A model generated the notes under the pieces. It was not told where the DNA came from and ran no database searches. It saw nothing but the letters and a program-made list of their open reading frames with translations. A DNA stretch of 64,000 nucleotides from Megascapheus bottae (taxonomy: Eukaryota > Chordata > Mammalia > Rodentia > Geomyidae), in the NCBI GenBank assembly GCA_024803745.1, contig JANJXV010000013.1, positions 7,254,001 to 7,318,000 of the forward strand, read 5' to 3'. Of the stretch, positions 46,290-56,829 are shown one piece after another (the first letter of the stretch is position 1; the number at the start of each line of letters is the position of its first letter). Position numbers and translations under genes: made by a program.

Positions 46290-47789
46290 ACCAAAATTTG
46301 AGCTGTTCAGTAGGCTATCATTAAATCAAACTTGTTTGTCAGAAACATCATTATAAGTGTCCTGTAAGGCTTGTCTGTAGGGATAGTAACAAAGGAGGGA
46401 GGGTTATACATGGCTGAGTTCACTATTGAGTCAGTGATGTATCCACATCATTCCTTAGCCTTAAAAAAGAGAGAAAAGAGCAAGGGATCATGTTTAGCAT
46501 TTATAAACAACAGAAGGCTGGAAAGAACTTTCTATTGCCTCACTCCCTCAAAAGCTACTTTGAAAAATGCTGAGGAGAAAGTGCCAATGCAAAACCCTAG
46601 AGAAAATTGAAAGGTGAATCTAATTGATATAATTTGTAGGCTGATTCATAAATAGAATAATTAGAACATGTTGAAATTGATTTAAGATGTGATTCAGGGG
46701 GTTGAGAGTGAATTTAAGTGGAGTATTTTTATGCATTTATAGAAATATCACAATAAAACTCCTCCTTACCCAACTAATAGCTGCTAATAAAATTGTTTAT
46801 AAAACTGAATATATTGCACCCCTATAAAACTCTTTCATTTTGTTCCACTCTTTTTTAAACAATTAACAGCTTTTATTTTTTTAGATTGGTATGTATATGC
46901 AATGTATTTAGAAAACATTTAACATTCCACTAGTCTTTTCCCCTCTCATTGGTAAATGCCCAAATGCCCTCAACTGAGACTGGTTTATTACACTATTTTT
47001 GTTTGCTTTTATAGTGTACATTAATTATATGAAGTGTTTGAACCATCTAATCTCATATGTACCTATGTAATAATTTAGTCATATCAACTATTTCTATTAT
47101 TCTTTCCTTCCCTATCGTTCCTACCCTCTCTTTTACTACTGTGTGTAGTAAGTTTTCTTATGCCATCTTCAGACACAAAAATTGTGTATTTTAATAATAT
47201 TCATCCTCCATTCTTTTTCTGCTTCTCCCTTATTCTCCCAAAAAGTCTCAGTGATTATATGGCTATACACATATGTTATATAATATATCCATATACATGC
47301 ATTTTCATAGTTATTTTACATATTGATATATTTATAGTAGTACATATATAAATATATAATGAATGAGTGAAAATGAACAAAAACATAAATATATTAATCT
47401 ATGCTAATGATAGTCATTTTTGTGTGAAGATTCTGGGGCTTCAGCTAAGACACTGTGAACACACAGGTAATGGGTTCTCAGTGCCTGGAGCTGAAGTAGT
47501 ACACTATGAGTGTGTTTCAAGCACTGTCTTCTGCCCTTTCTAACAAGCTGAACAGAATAACCAAAAGCTCTTTTTAGATCCATTAGAAAGGGGAACACAA
47601 GGCAAACTGTTTTCACTACATTGAAAAGGCAGTAATTACATGTGGCCCAAACTAGAATGGGACAAAAAGTAAGCAAGCCACCTCTCTGAACAGAAAAATC
47701 TATAGCAGGAATTATAAAATAGGGAACTTGCTGACCAGGTCAGTCTGAGTAAAATGTGAAGGCCTATTTAAAATAAGTAGGACATAAAA
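46290..47789. other. Low-copy DNA
   Basis: A 79-codon frame at 46371-46610 and a 90-codon minus frame at 47404-47676 have no recognised domain. Positions 47270-47360 are AT-rich low complexity. Confidence 0.4.
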
Positions 47790-47880
47790 GTCTGAAAGCA
47801 TTGTTCAAGTCACAGAACACTGGCCTCACAGGCATGAGATCCCAACTCAAAATCCAGTACTGCCAAGCAATTACAACAAA
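47790..47880 (+). repeat. tRNA-like SINE fragment
   Basis: CACTGGCCTCACAGGCATGA and CCCAACTCAAAATCCAGTAC resemble the end of a tRNA-derived SINE. A similar end is seen at 59500-59530. Confidence 0.4.
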
Positions 47881-47921
47881 AACAATACAAAATACTGGAA
47901 ATAACAGGTGGATATGAGAAG

Positions 47922-48780
47922 TCACAGCTTACAAATCAGATACATATACAAACTGCCACTAGAATTGGTTGCTGGGATAAGACTCTTGAACTGTAATTGA
48001 CAAATTGCTGGCAGCTCAGTGCTGACAACTCTGATAATTAAAAACTCCAGGGGTACTAAGCCATATGTGTTCCCTGACACTTGTGAGTTTAACTCCAGGA
48101 GCGGATTCAGGTTCTCACAATAAATGTCAGATAGAAATCTCCTTGTTTGTGAGTACATGAAGAGGGGGAAGGCTGCACTTAAAATGTGCCAGAACATGCT
48201 ATTCTTTCTAATAAATTCTACCCACATAAGAAATGAGTTCACCAGATCCTCACCTGCTGTGTGTAGCTGACTTGCATGAAAACATCCAGCACTACTCAGC
48301 GTAGCCACTCCTAGAGAGAAAGGAAAAATACCCTGCTTCAGGAAAATTAGCCTTTCGGATAAAAGAAAGGAAAAGGAAAGGAACCAGTCTAATCCTTACT
48401 TTACATTTCTTTGGGAAGGCAAACTGAGAAATTGTGATGTTCACAGTCAAGAGGCCTATTTTCACTGGAATATGGAGTCCTAATTTTAGGACTATATTAC
48501 ACCTGCTTTCCCTTACATAGTGTAACCTCATTACTGAAGTCAGAATACAGCAATTTCTCTGCTCTGGTATATCATATACTACCATTGGGAGAAAAAATTG
48601 AAAACATGCAAGGCACACTTCACAATTTATAGGAATAAATCCATCATCAGCATTACATGTGGTAGACATATCTGAGGACACATCAATAGAAGCATGTAAA
48701 ACTGAAAATGAAAGATATAAGAAATGGAAATAAAACCAGACAGAATATTCTAGTACTCTGGGTATGCAATGTGAGATCAT
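47922..48780 (-). other. Two overlapping open frames, no recognised product
   Basis: On the minus strand, 48780-48292 is open for 162 codons. It overlaps by 17 bp with 48308-47922 (128 codons) in another frame. These are the longest open frames in the window. Neither shows a motif I recognise, a compositional bias that would explain it, or splice and promoter context. The upstream edge overlaps the L1 fragment from 48745. It may be chance, a decayed retroelement segment or a frameshifted pseudogene. Confidence 0.3.
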
Positions 48781-50155
48781 CTGTAAATAGAAATAATTTC
48801 ACTACCCCATTTCTAGCTTGGAGAATTTTTTTCTCTTCTCTGATTGGTCTTGTTAGAGTGTCTAGCTCTATATTGATTTTCAGTGTTTGAAGTGGGTACC
48901 CTTGCTTTGTATTGGATCTCAGTGGCACAGCTTTTAGTTGTTCTCCATTCAGTATAATGTTAGCAGGGTGTGTTTCCTAAATGAACCTTGCTATGATTAA
49001 AATATTTCTATCGAGGGGCCGGGAGTTTGGCCTAGTGCTTGCTTAGCATGCACAAACACCCAGGTCCGATTCCTCCGTACCACATACATAAAAAAAAAGC
49101 TGGACCTGGTGCTGAGGCTCAAGTGTTAGAGCTAGTCTAGCCTTGAGAATGTCCAAGGACAGTGCTCAGGCACTGACTTCAAGCCCCAATGACTGGTTAA
49201 AAAAAAAGTTTTCTATCAATAGAACTTTGAACACTGAAAATTAAGGTAGAGCTACAAGTTCTTGAGTGAGATAAGTCAATCCTAATATGTGGATATTAGA
49301 CCCAAACACTCGAAAAGCTATAACTCAATATTTGGGTACATAAGGTTATGGACATAGTCTTAGAGATAAAAACATAACTACATAGACATAAAAATCTATG
49401 ATGGGCTATATACTCTATAGACATAATGTTTTGTTACATAGATTAATATGTATCTATGACATACAAAACCTCAGCTCTATTTTAATTATATTCTAAAATC
49501 TATGTGCCAGTGATTGTATATAGAGATTTTCTTCTTGAATACTTGTTTGTTAAACATGACATTTGAAATATGATGCAAAATCAATGCTAATAAAATCTTA
49601 AAAATTTCTATATCTATCAGCTTCAGATTCTTCACCAGAAATACATGGTGGAACGGAATATCAATTGAGATCACCATTCGAATTGTTATTTTACTTTGAA
49701 AATAGTAATGACTCTGTATTCCAAGAACAAAATCCATTTGATCATGGCACATATTTGTATCCAGTTTGCTAATCTTCCATTTATTAGGGATTTCCATATT
49801 AATATCCATCTCAAAAGGAATTGGCCTGTGATTTTCTTTACTTGTAGTATCTTTGTCTAGATAATGTTGGCTTCATGATACTCACAAGTTCCTAAGCAGT
49901 TCTTAAATTTATTCCTCTGTGAAAATTCCATGAAGCTTACATAATCCTGAGATTTTCTGTGTTGGAAGATAATTTTTCACTACTTCTTCAATCTCTCTCT
50001 CTTTCTCTCTAATTCTTCTTTGCTCAGTCACATAGACTATATTTTTCTAAAGATACTCATGTTCTTTCAATTATATGTTGGAATATAATTACTCATGATA
50101 ATCCTTTCTAATATTTTGTTATTTCTGAGTTATATGTTATAACTTACCCACTTTA
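48745..50155 (-). mobile_element. L1 ORF2 fragment (reverse transcriptase region)
   Basis: Minus-strand frame 48928-48683 includes KQGYPL, then PIREEKK, then LFLFTDDLTLH, which align with the L1 reverse-transcriptase segment around its active-site FADD motif. Here the alanine is threonine (FTDD). Upstream sequence to 50155 matches the complement of earlier RT and linker regions (CATTTGATCATGGCAC near 49735, AATATAATTACTCATGATAA near 50085). The frame is broken repeatedly. One SINE is inserted at 49015-49209, and 49220-49490 is hard to align. Confidence 0.78.
49015..49209 (+). mobile_element. IDL-Geo-type SINE inside an L1
   Basis: GGGCCGGGAGTTTGGCCTAG begins the element. ACTTCAAGCCCCAATGACTG and an A tail end it. 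TTTCTATCGA at 49005 and TTTCTATCAA at 49210 form a target-site duplication with one mismatch. The insertion post-dates the L1. Confidence 0.9.
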
Positions 50156-51784
50156 AGTTTTTAAATTATACTTAATAATCACTAGAAAAATCAATAGTAT
50201 AAAGACATCAAACAATTGACAGAGCACCAATAAAACTCAAGTACAACTATATGTTTTTTTATAAGTCCATTTTTACTCATTTTAGAAATGAGTAAATAAA
50301 GGAGATCTGATATGTTCACACATATCAAAAGAAAGTAAAAGTTGCAACCTAATTCTCAAATAGAGCAGATATTAAAGTTACAAAGAATAAATAAGGGTAG
50401 TATATATTCAGAAAATTATTTTTCAAAGGGTTTAATAATTATTGCTGCATGTATACTAAACAACAGGATATTCAACTATTTGAGGCAAAAATTAATAGAA
50501 CTTCTAGGGGAAATGAATCGGTATTATACCTAGAGATTTTAGTTGGTGATTTCAAGTACCCTTTATTAGGAAAGACAGATCCAGGGGGCAGAAAGCCAGT
50601 AAAGGAATGGTTGAACTGACATCACAACTAATCAACTGGAAATAATTGACACTTGTACTGCTTGTAGAAAATGTACATTTTCAAATTCACATTAAGAGAT
50701 CTTATTCTGGCCTATCAAAATGTAGTTGAGCAAATTTAAACAAAGAGGGTCGTAAAATTATTGCTCAAGGACTGCAATACACTGAAGCTAGAGGGAACAA
50801 AAGAAAAATAATTGAAAAACACAAAATTATAGATGAGCAACACCATTATAAAAAAGAGTCTAAATAAAAGCCAAAGGGGGAAAATCTCAAGAAAAATTTT
50901 GAAATATTTATAACTAAATATTAGAGCACATTATGTTAACAGTGAAAACATAAATTAGAGAGAAACTTACAGCATTGAATGCATTATTAGAATAAAAGAT
51001 TTAGATTTGAAAAATCTAAATTTTCACCATCATGAATTAGATAAAAGAGCTAATTAAGAACACATCATGTAAATGAAATAATAAAAATTAGACCAGAAAT
51101 AACAAATTGAAACAGAAAAAATAATATACAAGAGGAATAATGCTAAAAGCTCTGCTTTTGAAGAGATTATTCATAAAGGAACAGTACATATATTAGCAAT
51201 ATTGCAATAAAATAGTGTTGATAGAAACTTCATGGAGTTTAAAATACTATAATGGAAGAGTAGGAATAATTATATTTTCACATAGTAACAGAAGAAACAA
51301 ACTGAAAATTTCTTAAAACTCTTGATCTGTCCAACTTACACAATAAAACAAAGTAAACAGATTTATTACTACAACACACATTAGCTCAGTAATCAATTTT
51401 TTTAGCAAACAAAGCCCCAGCTTGAGGTAAATCAAATATTAATTCTACCAACAGTTAAGGAAGAAGTTATAGCAATTCCCTGCAATCAGATTATAGAAAC
51501 AGGAAAACATATTTTCCAAATCATTATATATGACACCAATACTACTATAATATCAGACCAAAGAAAAATATTAAAAGCACATATCAATCTCTCTTAGGCA
51601 TATAAATATTCTATAAAAGAATATCATATCAAATCTGATGTTGTACAAAAGGAATTGTATGAAACAGAAGAATGACAATAGTCCTCTCAGGGGGCCAAAG
51701 CTGACTCAATATTTAAAAAAAAATGCTCACCCATCATACAAAAGATCTAAATATTCACAAAAAATCTAAGTATTTAAAATATGC

Positions 51785-51975
51785 AGGGCTGTAAGCATGG
51801 CCTAGTGTTAGAATGCTTGCTTATCATGCACAAAGCCCTGAATTTGATTACATGGTACCACATACACATAAAAAAACCCAAAATGGTGTTTTGGCTCACG
51901 TGGTAGTGCTCCAGCCTTGAGAAAAACAAGGACAGTGCTCAGGCCCTGAGTTCAAACTCCAGGACTGGTTAAAAA
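51785..51975 (+). mobile_element. IDL-Geo-type SINE inside the ancient L1
   Basis: CATGGCCTAGTGTTAGAATG and ATTTGATTACATGGTACCAC lie on the left. GAGTTCAAACTCCAGGACTG lies on the right. L1 sequence is present on both sides. Confidence 0.87.
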
Positions 51976-52108
51976 AATGCAGAAAAAAATATTTGGGAAA
52001 AAAATCCTCTTTTATTTGTATTTGTGATAAAACCCAGAAGTAAAGTATATTGAAGGATCACATCTCAGATAAAGATTACTCAAAACCTACTGCAACATCA
52101 TTTTAATG

Positions 52109-52200
52109 GTCTGAGACCTGAACTGTAATTGGTACTTGGGGATTTTGCTCATTGGCTAGTGCTCTACCAATTATGCCAGTCCTCCAACTTTAGCAACATC
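52109..52200 (-). repeat. tRNA-like SINE fragment
   Basis: ACCTGAACTGTAATTGG and TAGTGCTCTACCAATTATGC are the complement of a tRNA-like monomer. It lies within the ancient L1. Confidence 0.5.
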
Positions 52201-52206
52201 ATCCAT

Positions 52207-52208
<2 letters not shown>

Positions 52209-52254
<46 letters not shown>
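52209..52254. repeat. (GT)23 microsatellite
   Basis: A pure GT run next to the tRNA-like fragment, but on its 5' side. Confidence 0.97.
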
Positions 52255-52256
<2 letters not shown>

Positions 52257-52377
52257 CTTTTATCAAAGCAGTTTTAGCATCTTGATTAGTGTCATCTGTA
52301 TTCTTTGCAACATTGTACTAGATGCCCTTGATTAGTCAAAAGGTTAATAAAATTGTCAATATTATGAGAAAATACTT

Positions 52378-52740
52378 AAGAGAAATTATAGGGAGGAGGG
52401 TTTATTTTGGCTCATGTTTTCCTGGCTTAGCTGGGTTGCTTGTACACCTGTAATAAGGAATCTTGTCAGGAATACTTTGTGGAGAGAATCCACTTAAGTC
52501 ATGAATGCTGGGATGCAAAGAGAAAGAGAATGTTTTATAACAGAGCTCTTTCACCCAACTATGAACTCATAAATAATCCACTGCTGAGACAGAAGTCCTT
52601 TATATTAACTTAGCTGTGCAAAGTCCTAAGTCCTAACTTAGAGCAATGCTTCATAGAGGTTCAAGCCATCGTTACATTTACTTCTGGGGAATACTGCAGG
52701 TTTTCGTGAATAATTCAAATGCAACACATAGTCTATGAAA
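52378..52740. repeat. Interspersed repeat inserted in L1, family unassigned
   Basis: GTTTATTTTGGCTCATG at the left and AACTATGAACTCATAAATAA in the middle recall a dispersed mammalian repeat. L1 sequence stops at about 52375 and resumes at about 52740, which supports an insertion of about 360 bp. Confidence 0.45.
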
Positions 52741-53414
52741 TAATCAAATGACATAGAGATTGAGAAGGAATAAATACAACTGTGTTTGTTCACTGATGCC
52801 ATAATTTTCTCTGTAGAAAATTTCAAATAACAAATGCACTAGAACTCAAAAATGATCCTAAAACAGTTTCAGACTACAGATTAATATGCAAAAGTAATTT
52901 TACTTTCTTATATGCCAGCCATGAATGATTGAAATTTGAAATGCAAAATATGGTGCCATTTATTAGAATCTACAATTGAAATTCTTAGGTATTAAGTGAA
53001 CAAAACAAGTACCTGATATATATGAAGAAAATAAAAAATTCTGAGGAAAGAATTTGGTTACATAAATGTTCTGTGTTTATGAATAGGTTTTTCAATACTG
53101 CAAGATGTCAGTTATTCTTAATGTAATTTATATACTGAAAGCAGCCTCAGATAAAATTCCAATAAAGAATTTTCTGAATATCAGCAAAATAATTCAAATA
53201 TTTTAAAGGAGAGACAAAAAACCCAGAATAATCAAATAGTATTGAAGATGAACTAGGTAGAAGACTGACATCACACAAGTTGAAGGAAGGCTAACGATAA
53301 GACTAAAATAATCAAGATATTATAGTATTGTAAAAAAAGGAAAGGGGAGGCATTATCAGCAGAACATATTAGAATGTGAAAATAGACCTAGACAAGTAAG
53401 ATAGAACAAACATA

Positions 53415-53475
53415 TCATATATATAAATGTATTTCATATATAAATGATGTGTTTATATATGTATATATAATAGGT
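53415..53475. repeat. AT-rich dinucleotide tract
   Basis: ATATATAAATG and TATATATGTATATATAATAG units inside the ancient L1. Confidence 0.8.
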
Positions 53476-54355
53476 GTGGATCAATAACCCAGAAGTAAAA
53501 TCAAATAAATAGAAGTATATACAAAAATTATTTCTAAAAGATGTATATGAAGGAAAACAAAGCCAATGAAAAGGAGAAAAAATTGCCATTCAGCAGCTAG
53601 AAAATACTGTGATTTATGCAAAATCATATAAAAGATTCCTTTTTTACCTCATGTGTACAAGTTCACACAAAATGACTCATAGTGTACTGAAACTTTAAAG
53701 CAAAAAAACCCATAAAAGTTGTAGAAGAAAAAAATTACATTTGAAATAACTGGCTATGAAGATGGAGCTTTTGAACAACAGAAAAGCCATGGTTTATGAA
53801 AGAAGGAATCCATACAGTGGATTCTTATACACTACTTTGTTAAAGCTAATGTCAACAGAAAGGAAGACAAGTCACAAGCTGGGAGAAAACATTTTCAAAA
53901 CACATCTTGTAAACAATTGCTATTCAAGATATATACAGATCTCTTTAGACTCAGCAGGAAGAAAGTGGACCAATTAAGAAATGAAAAAAAGACATATGAA
54001 GACACTTCAACAAAGAATGTACACAGATAACAAATAAGGATGTGAAGATGATCCAAATCATTGTAAATAGGATAATTAGAATTAAGCCAATAACATATTA
54101 TTGCACACATTTTTAAATGACCAAACCTAGCAAAATGACATCAGTAAACGATGAAAAGTCTAAGGACTAATAGCTGCCATTCATTGATTATAGGATTTCA
54201 AAGTAATTTAACTGCTCTTGAAGACAGGTTGATGATTTCCTTCAAAATTAAGCATAATCATACACACATTGTTATTCATTCAAACATGTATTAAGCTTAT
54301 CTCTATACACAAAAAGCTCTATACATGAATACTTATAGTACATACTCCTAATTTT

Positions 54356-54607
54356 TTTCATTTTATTTTTTATTATTGAGGTATTGTATAGAGTAGTTAC
54401 AGTTACATTTGCCAGATAGTGGGTGCATTACTTCTCACATATTGATATCCCTCTTACGTTTTTATCCCCATATACTTCCTACACATCTCCCAATCATCTT
54501 GTTTGCCCCCTTTCCTTTTCTATTTCAAATAAACAAATATATATGTATATATATATACACACACAATATACCAAGTAACAAAGTCAGATTCTGTAACAAT
54601 ATGAGAT
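54356..54607 (-). mobile_element. 5'-truncated L1 inserted into the ancient L1
   Basis: The T-rich tail is on the left. The complement of the L1 3' UTR follows, as at 27460-27690, and ends near TCTGTAACAATATGAG. The perfect 13-bp repeat TACTCCTAATTTT flanks it at 54343-54355 and 54608-54620. The older L1 reads through on both sides (CTATACATGAATACTTATAG, then AACATGGAAGAAATC). This is a young L1 in an old one. Confidence 0.88.
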
Positions 54608-54711
54608 TACTCCTAATTTTTAGAACATGGAAGAAATCAAGATATGCTTCACTAGATGAGTGGATAAATCTATATCTATTTTCAGTCATTGAAATATTGC
54701 CATAAGATCTG

Positions 54712-54972
54712 GGTCACACCTGCACTTGTAGCTAATCAAAATGCTGAGATCTGAGAACTGCAGTTCAAGCCAGCTCTGGAAGGAAAGTCCACAAGACTTA
54801 TCTTCAGTCAACCACCAGAATGCTAGAAGCTGAGCTGTAAAGAGGAAGTGATCTATACTTGACTCAAAAAAAATAAACAATAAATAAATAAGAAAATAAA
54901 GAACCAAAGACCCAGAGAAAGCACCCAGGTCCAAAATTCAAACTCTAGGACCAATACACACACACACAAAAG
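54712..54972 (+). mobile_element. Composite SINE with internal A-rich insert and short CA tail
   Basis: AATGCTGAGATCTGAGAACT is in the left monomer. The right monomer is split by AAAAAAAATAAACAATAAAT at about 54866. GTCCAAAATTCAAACTCTAG and a (CA)7 tail close it. Confidence 0.68.
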
Positions 54973-55084
54973 AAAGATATTATGTTAACATTAGTGTAAA
55001 CTTGTGTAAAGATATAATGACACCCCATATAACAAATATAACCTAATACAAAGTTTAAAAACCGTGTAAGTATTGTTAAAAAGA

Positions 55085-55315
55085 CATGGAGCCAGGCGAA
55101 GTGGCTCATGCCTGTAATCCTAGCTATTCAGGAGGCTGAGATCTGAGATCCCATTCTCAGCTTAAATCCAGCCCAAGCACTAAAGAACATGATGCCCTTA
55201 TCTCCAATTAATCACTAGAAAACCAGAAGTGGGATTGTGGCTCAAGGGATAGGTCAGTAGCTTTGAGGTGAAGAGCTCAAGGACAGTGCTCAGGCCCAGA
55301 GTTCAAGCCCCAAGA
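55085..55315 (+). mobile_element. Composite SINE, well preserved
   Basis: GAGCCAGGCGAAGTGGCTCA and CTGTAATCCTAGCTATTCAG are on the left. TTGTGGCTCAAGGGATAGGT and AGAGTTCAAGCCCCAAGACC are on the right. It leads into C10 and a CA repeat. Confidence 0.9.
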
Positions 55316-55378
55316 CCCCCCCCCAACACAAACACACACACACACACACACAGACACACACACACACACACACACACA
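55316..55378. repeat. C10 and (CA)n microsatellite on a SINE tail
   Basis: A C run at 55316-55325 is followed by CA with two interruptions. Confidence 0.95.
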
Positions 55379-55829
55379 AATTTGAGTAACTGAATGCAAA
55401 ATACAAACAAGCCAATTCTAAAAATCAATGTGTTTTATGATTTTAAGAGCATCACTTTCTGGTAAAATCAAGTTTCTCATAATAAAACTCACTGGTTTCT
55501 GGGTTTTGGGAGATATGGGGATGAAATGAATTATGTGGTGACAGAAAAGAAAAAGAAAAGGTATTCTGTAAGATTCTATAATGAATACATGTTATTCTAA
55601 ATGCACAGAATGCATCATGCCAAGGGAGAACCCTAATATAAATTACACACTTTGGTTAATTATGACATGTGAAGGTTAATTCATCAGTGATAGCAAACAT
55701 TTCATTCTCTTAGGGGAGAAGGGTTTTAGGCAACAAGTGCAAAGGAAATACTGGAAAACTGTTTTCGATTGTCCTTGGAACTAAAATTGTTCTAAAATTT
55801 AGTCTTTAATTTATAATGTGCCTCGGATA

Positions 55830-56078
55830 TTAGAGCAGAAATGTTTTAGAAGTGACACCAAATATGTTTATTACTTACATTGTGGCCATCATTCGTCAAT
55901 GAGGGAGACTGATGTTCTTCAGATTTCCAAGTTACTTTTAGGTTTATAAGATACCTTAGCCATTCCCATCTCTCTCTGCTCCTGATCCAATCAAGAAATA
56001 TACTAGTATTCTCAACACAAAGAGAAGTAAAAAATAGGAAAGATGGAAAGAAGGAGGGATGTGCAGAGAGACAGAGAG
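55830..56078. other. Low-copy DNA
   Basis: Nothing recognised; purine-rich at 56035-56080. Confidence 0.4.
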
Positions 56079-56268
56079 GGCCAGGAGCATATCCTTGTGG
56101 TAGAGTGCTTGCCTAACATGCACGAAGCCTTGGGTTCAATTCTTTGGTACCACTTACACAGAAAAAGCTGGAAGTGGTGCTGTGGCACAAGTGGCAGGAC
56201 ACTAGCATTGAGTAAAAAGTGTCCAGGGACAGTGTCTAGGTTCTGAGTTCAAGCACCAGGACTGGAAT
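56079..56268 (+). mobile_element. IDL-Geo-type SINE
   Basis: GGTAGAGTGCTTGCCTAACA and GGGTTCAATTCTTTGGTACC are in the left monomer. CTGAGTTCAAGCACCAGGAC is in the right one. A GA-rich tract occupies the tail position. Confidence 0.88.
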
Positions 56269-56352
56269 AATGTGAGAGAGAAAAAGGGGGGGGAGAGAAA
56301 ATGAGAGAGGGGGAGAGAGAGACAGAAACTGACTGACAGAGACAGAGGTGAA
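56269..56352. repeat. GA-rich purine tract
   Basis: GAGAGAGAAAAAGGGGGGGG followed by interrupted GAGA and GACAGA units. Confidence 0.9.
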
Positions 56353-56681
56353 GTTGGATTTTTAAGGATATAGATTATAGGTTTACAGGTTTGTGGAAGG
56401 TACTGGGAAAATAAGACAGCATAGAGATAAGTAAAGAGATAGTTTAGTCTAAATTTATTTGATTTAATCAAATTCCTCGCATTATTCCAGAATTTAGAGA
56501 TGTGTATAAGACACTAGACCTATTTCTAAGAAGCTCTCTCCCCTCTGCTGATATTAAAACATAGAAAATATAGTCCAGTTTCAAAACAAAACAAAATTTT
56601 GATTAAGAAATAATATACAATGTTGAGAAACCACTAGGATCTAAACTGAATGTGGTGACCAGACATAGTCATAAGGGGAGA
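56353..56681. other. Low-copy DNA
   Basis: Nothing recognised. Confidence 0.4.
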
Positions 56682-56822
56682 GAAGAAGAAGAAGAAGAAG
56701 AGGAGGAGGAAGAGGAGGAGGAGGAGGAGGAGGAAGAAGAGGAGGAGGAGGAGAAGAGGAAGAGAAGGAGGAGGAGGAGGAGGAGGAGGAGGAGGAGGAG
56801 GAGGAGGAGGAGGAGGAGGAGG
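56682..56822. repeat. (GAA/GAG)n trinucleotide purine tract
   Basis: About 140 bp of pure purine made of GAA then GAG/GGA triplets, ending in a long uninterrupted GGA array. The poly-glutamate/arginine and poly-proline/leucine frames across it are artefacts. Confidence 0.98.
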
Positions 56823-56829
56823 CAGCAAA

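Larger units (their letters stand above)
50165..55815 (+). mobile_element. Ancient L1 (L1M-type): ORF2 remnant and 3' UTR
   Basis: Decayed L1 sense sequence can be followed across 5.6 kb. It runs from an endonuclease-domain segment (near 50490-50570) through linker and RT start (50660-51720), RT middle (51985-52105, 52270-52375) and the active-site area (52745-52830). The later ORF2 region follows (53000-54340; AGCTGGGAGAAAACATTTTC at 53877), then 54608-54705. The 3' UTR at 55480-55815 has GTATTCTGTAAGATTCTATA, CCAAGGGAGAACCCTAATAT and a final CTAAAATTTAGTCTTTAATT, as in L1M families. All frames are broken. Later insertions lie at 51785-51975, 52109-52254, 52378-52740, 54356-54607, 54712-54972 and 55085-55378. 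Confidence 0.75.

Noticed and set aside
48683..48928. Reverse-transcriptase-like frame as an active gene
   Set aside because: Only a short RT piece with a changed active-site residue remains, in a broken L1.
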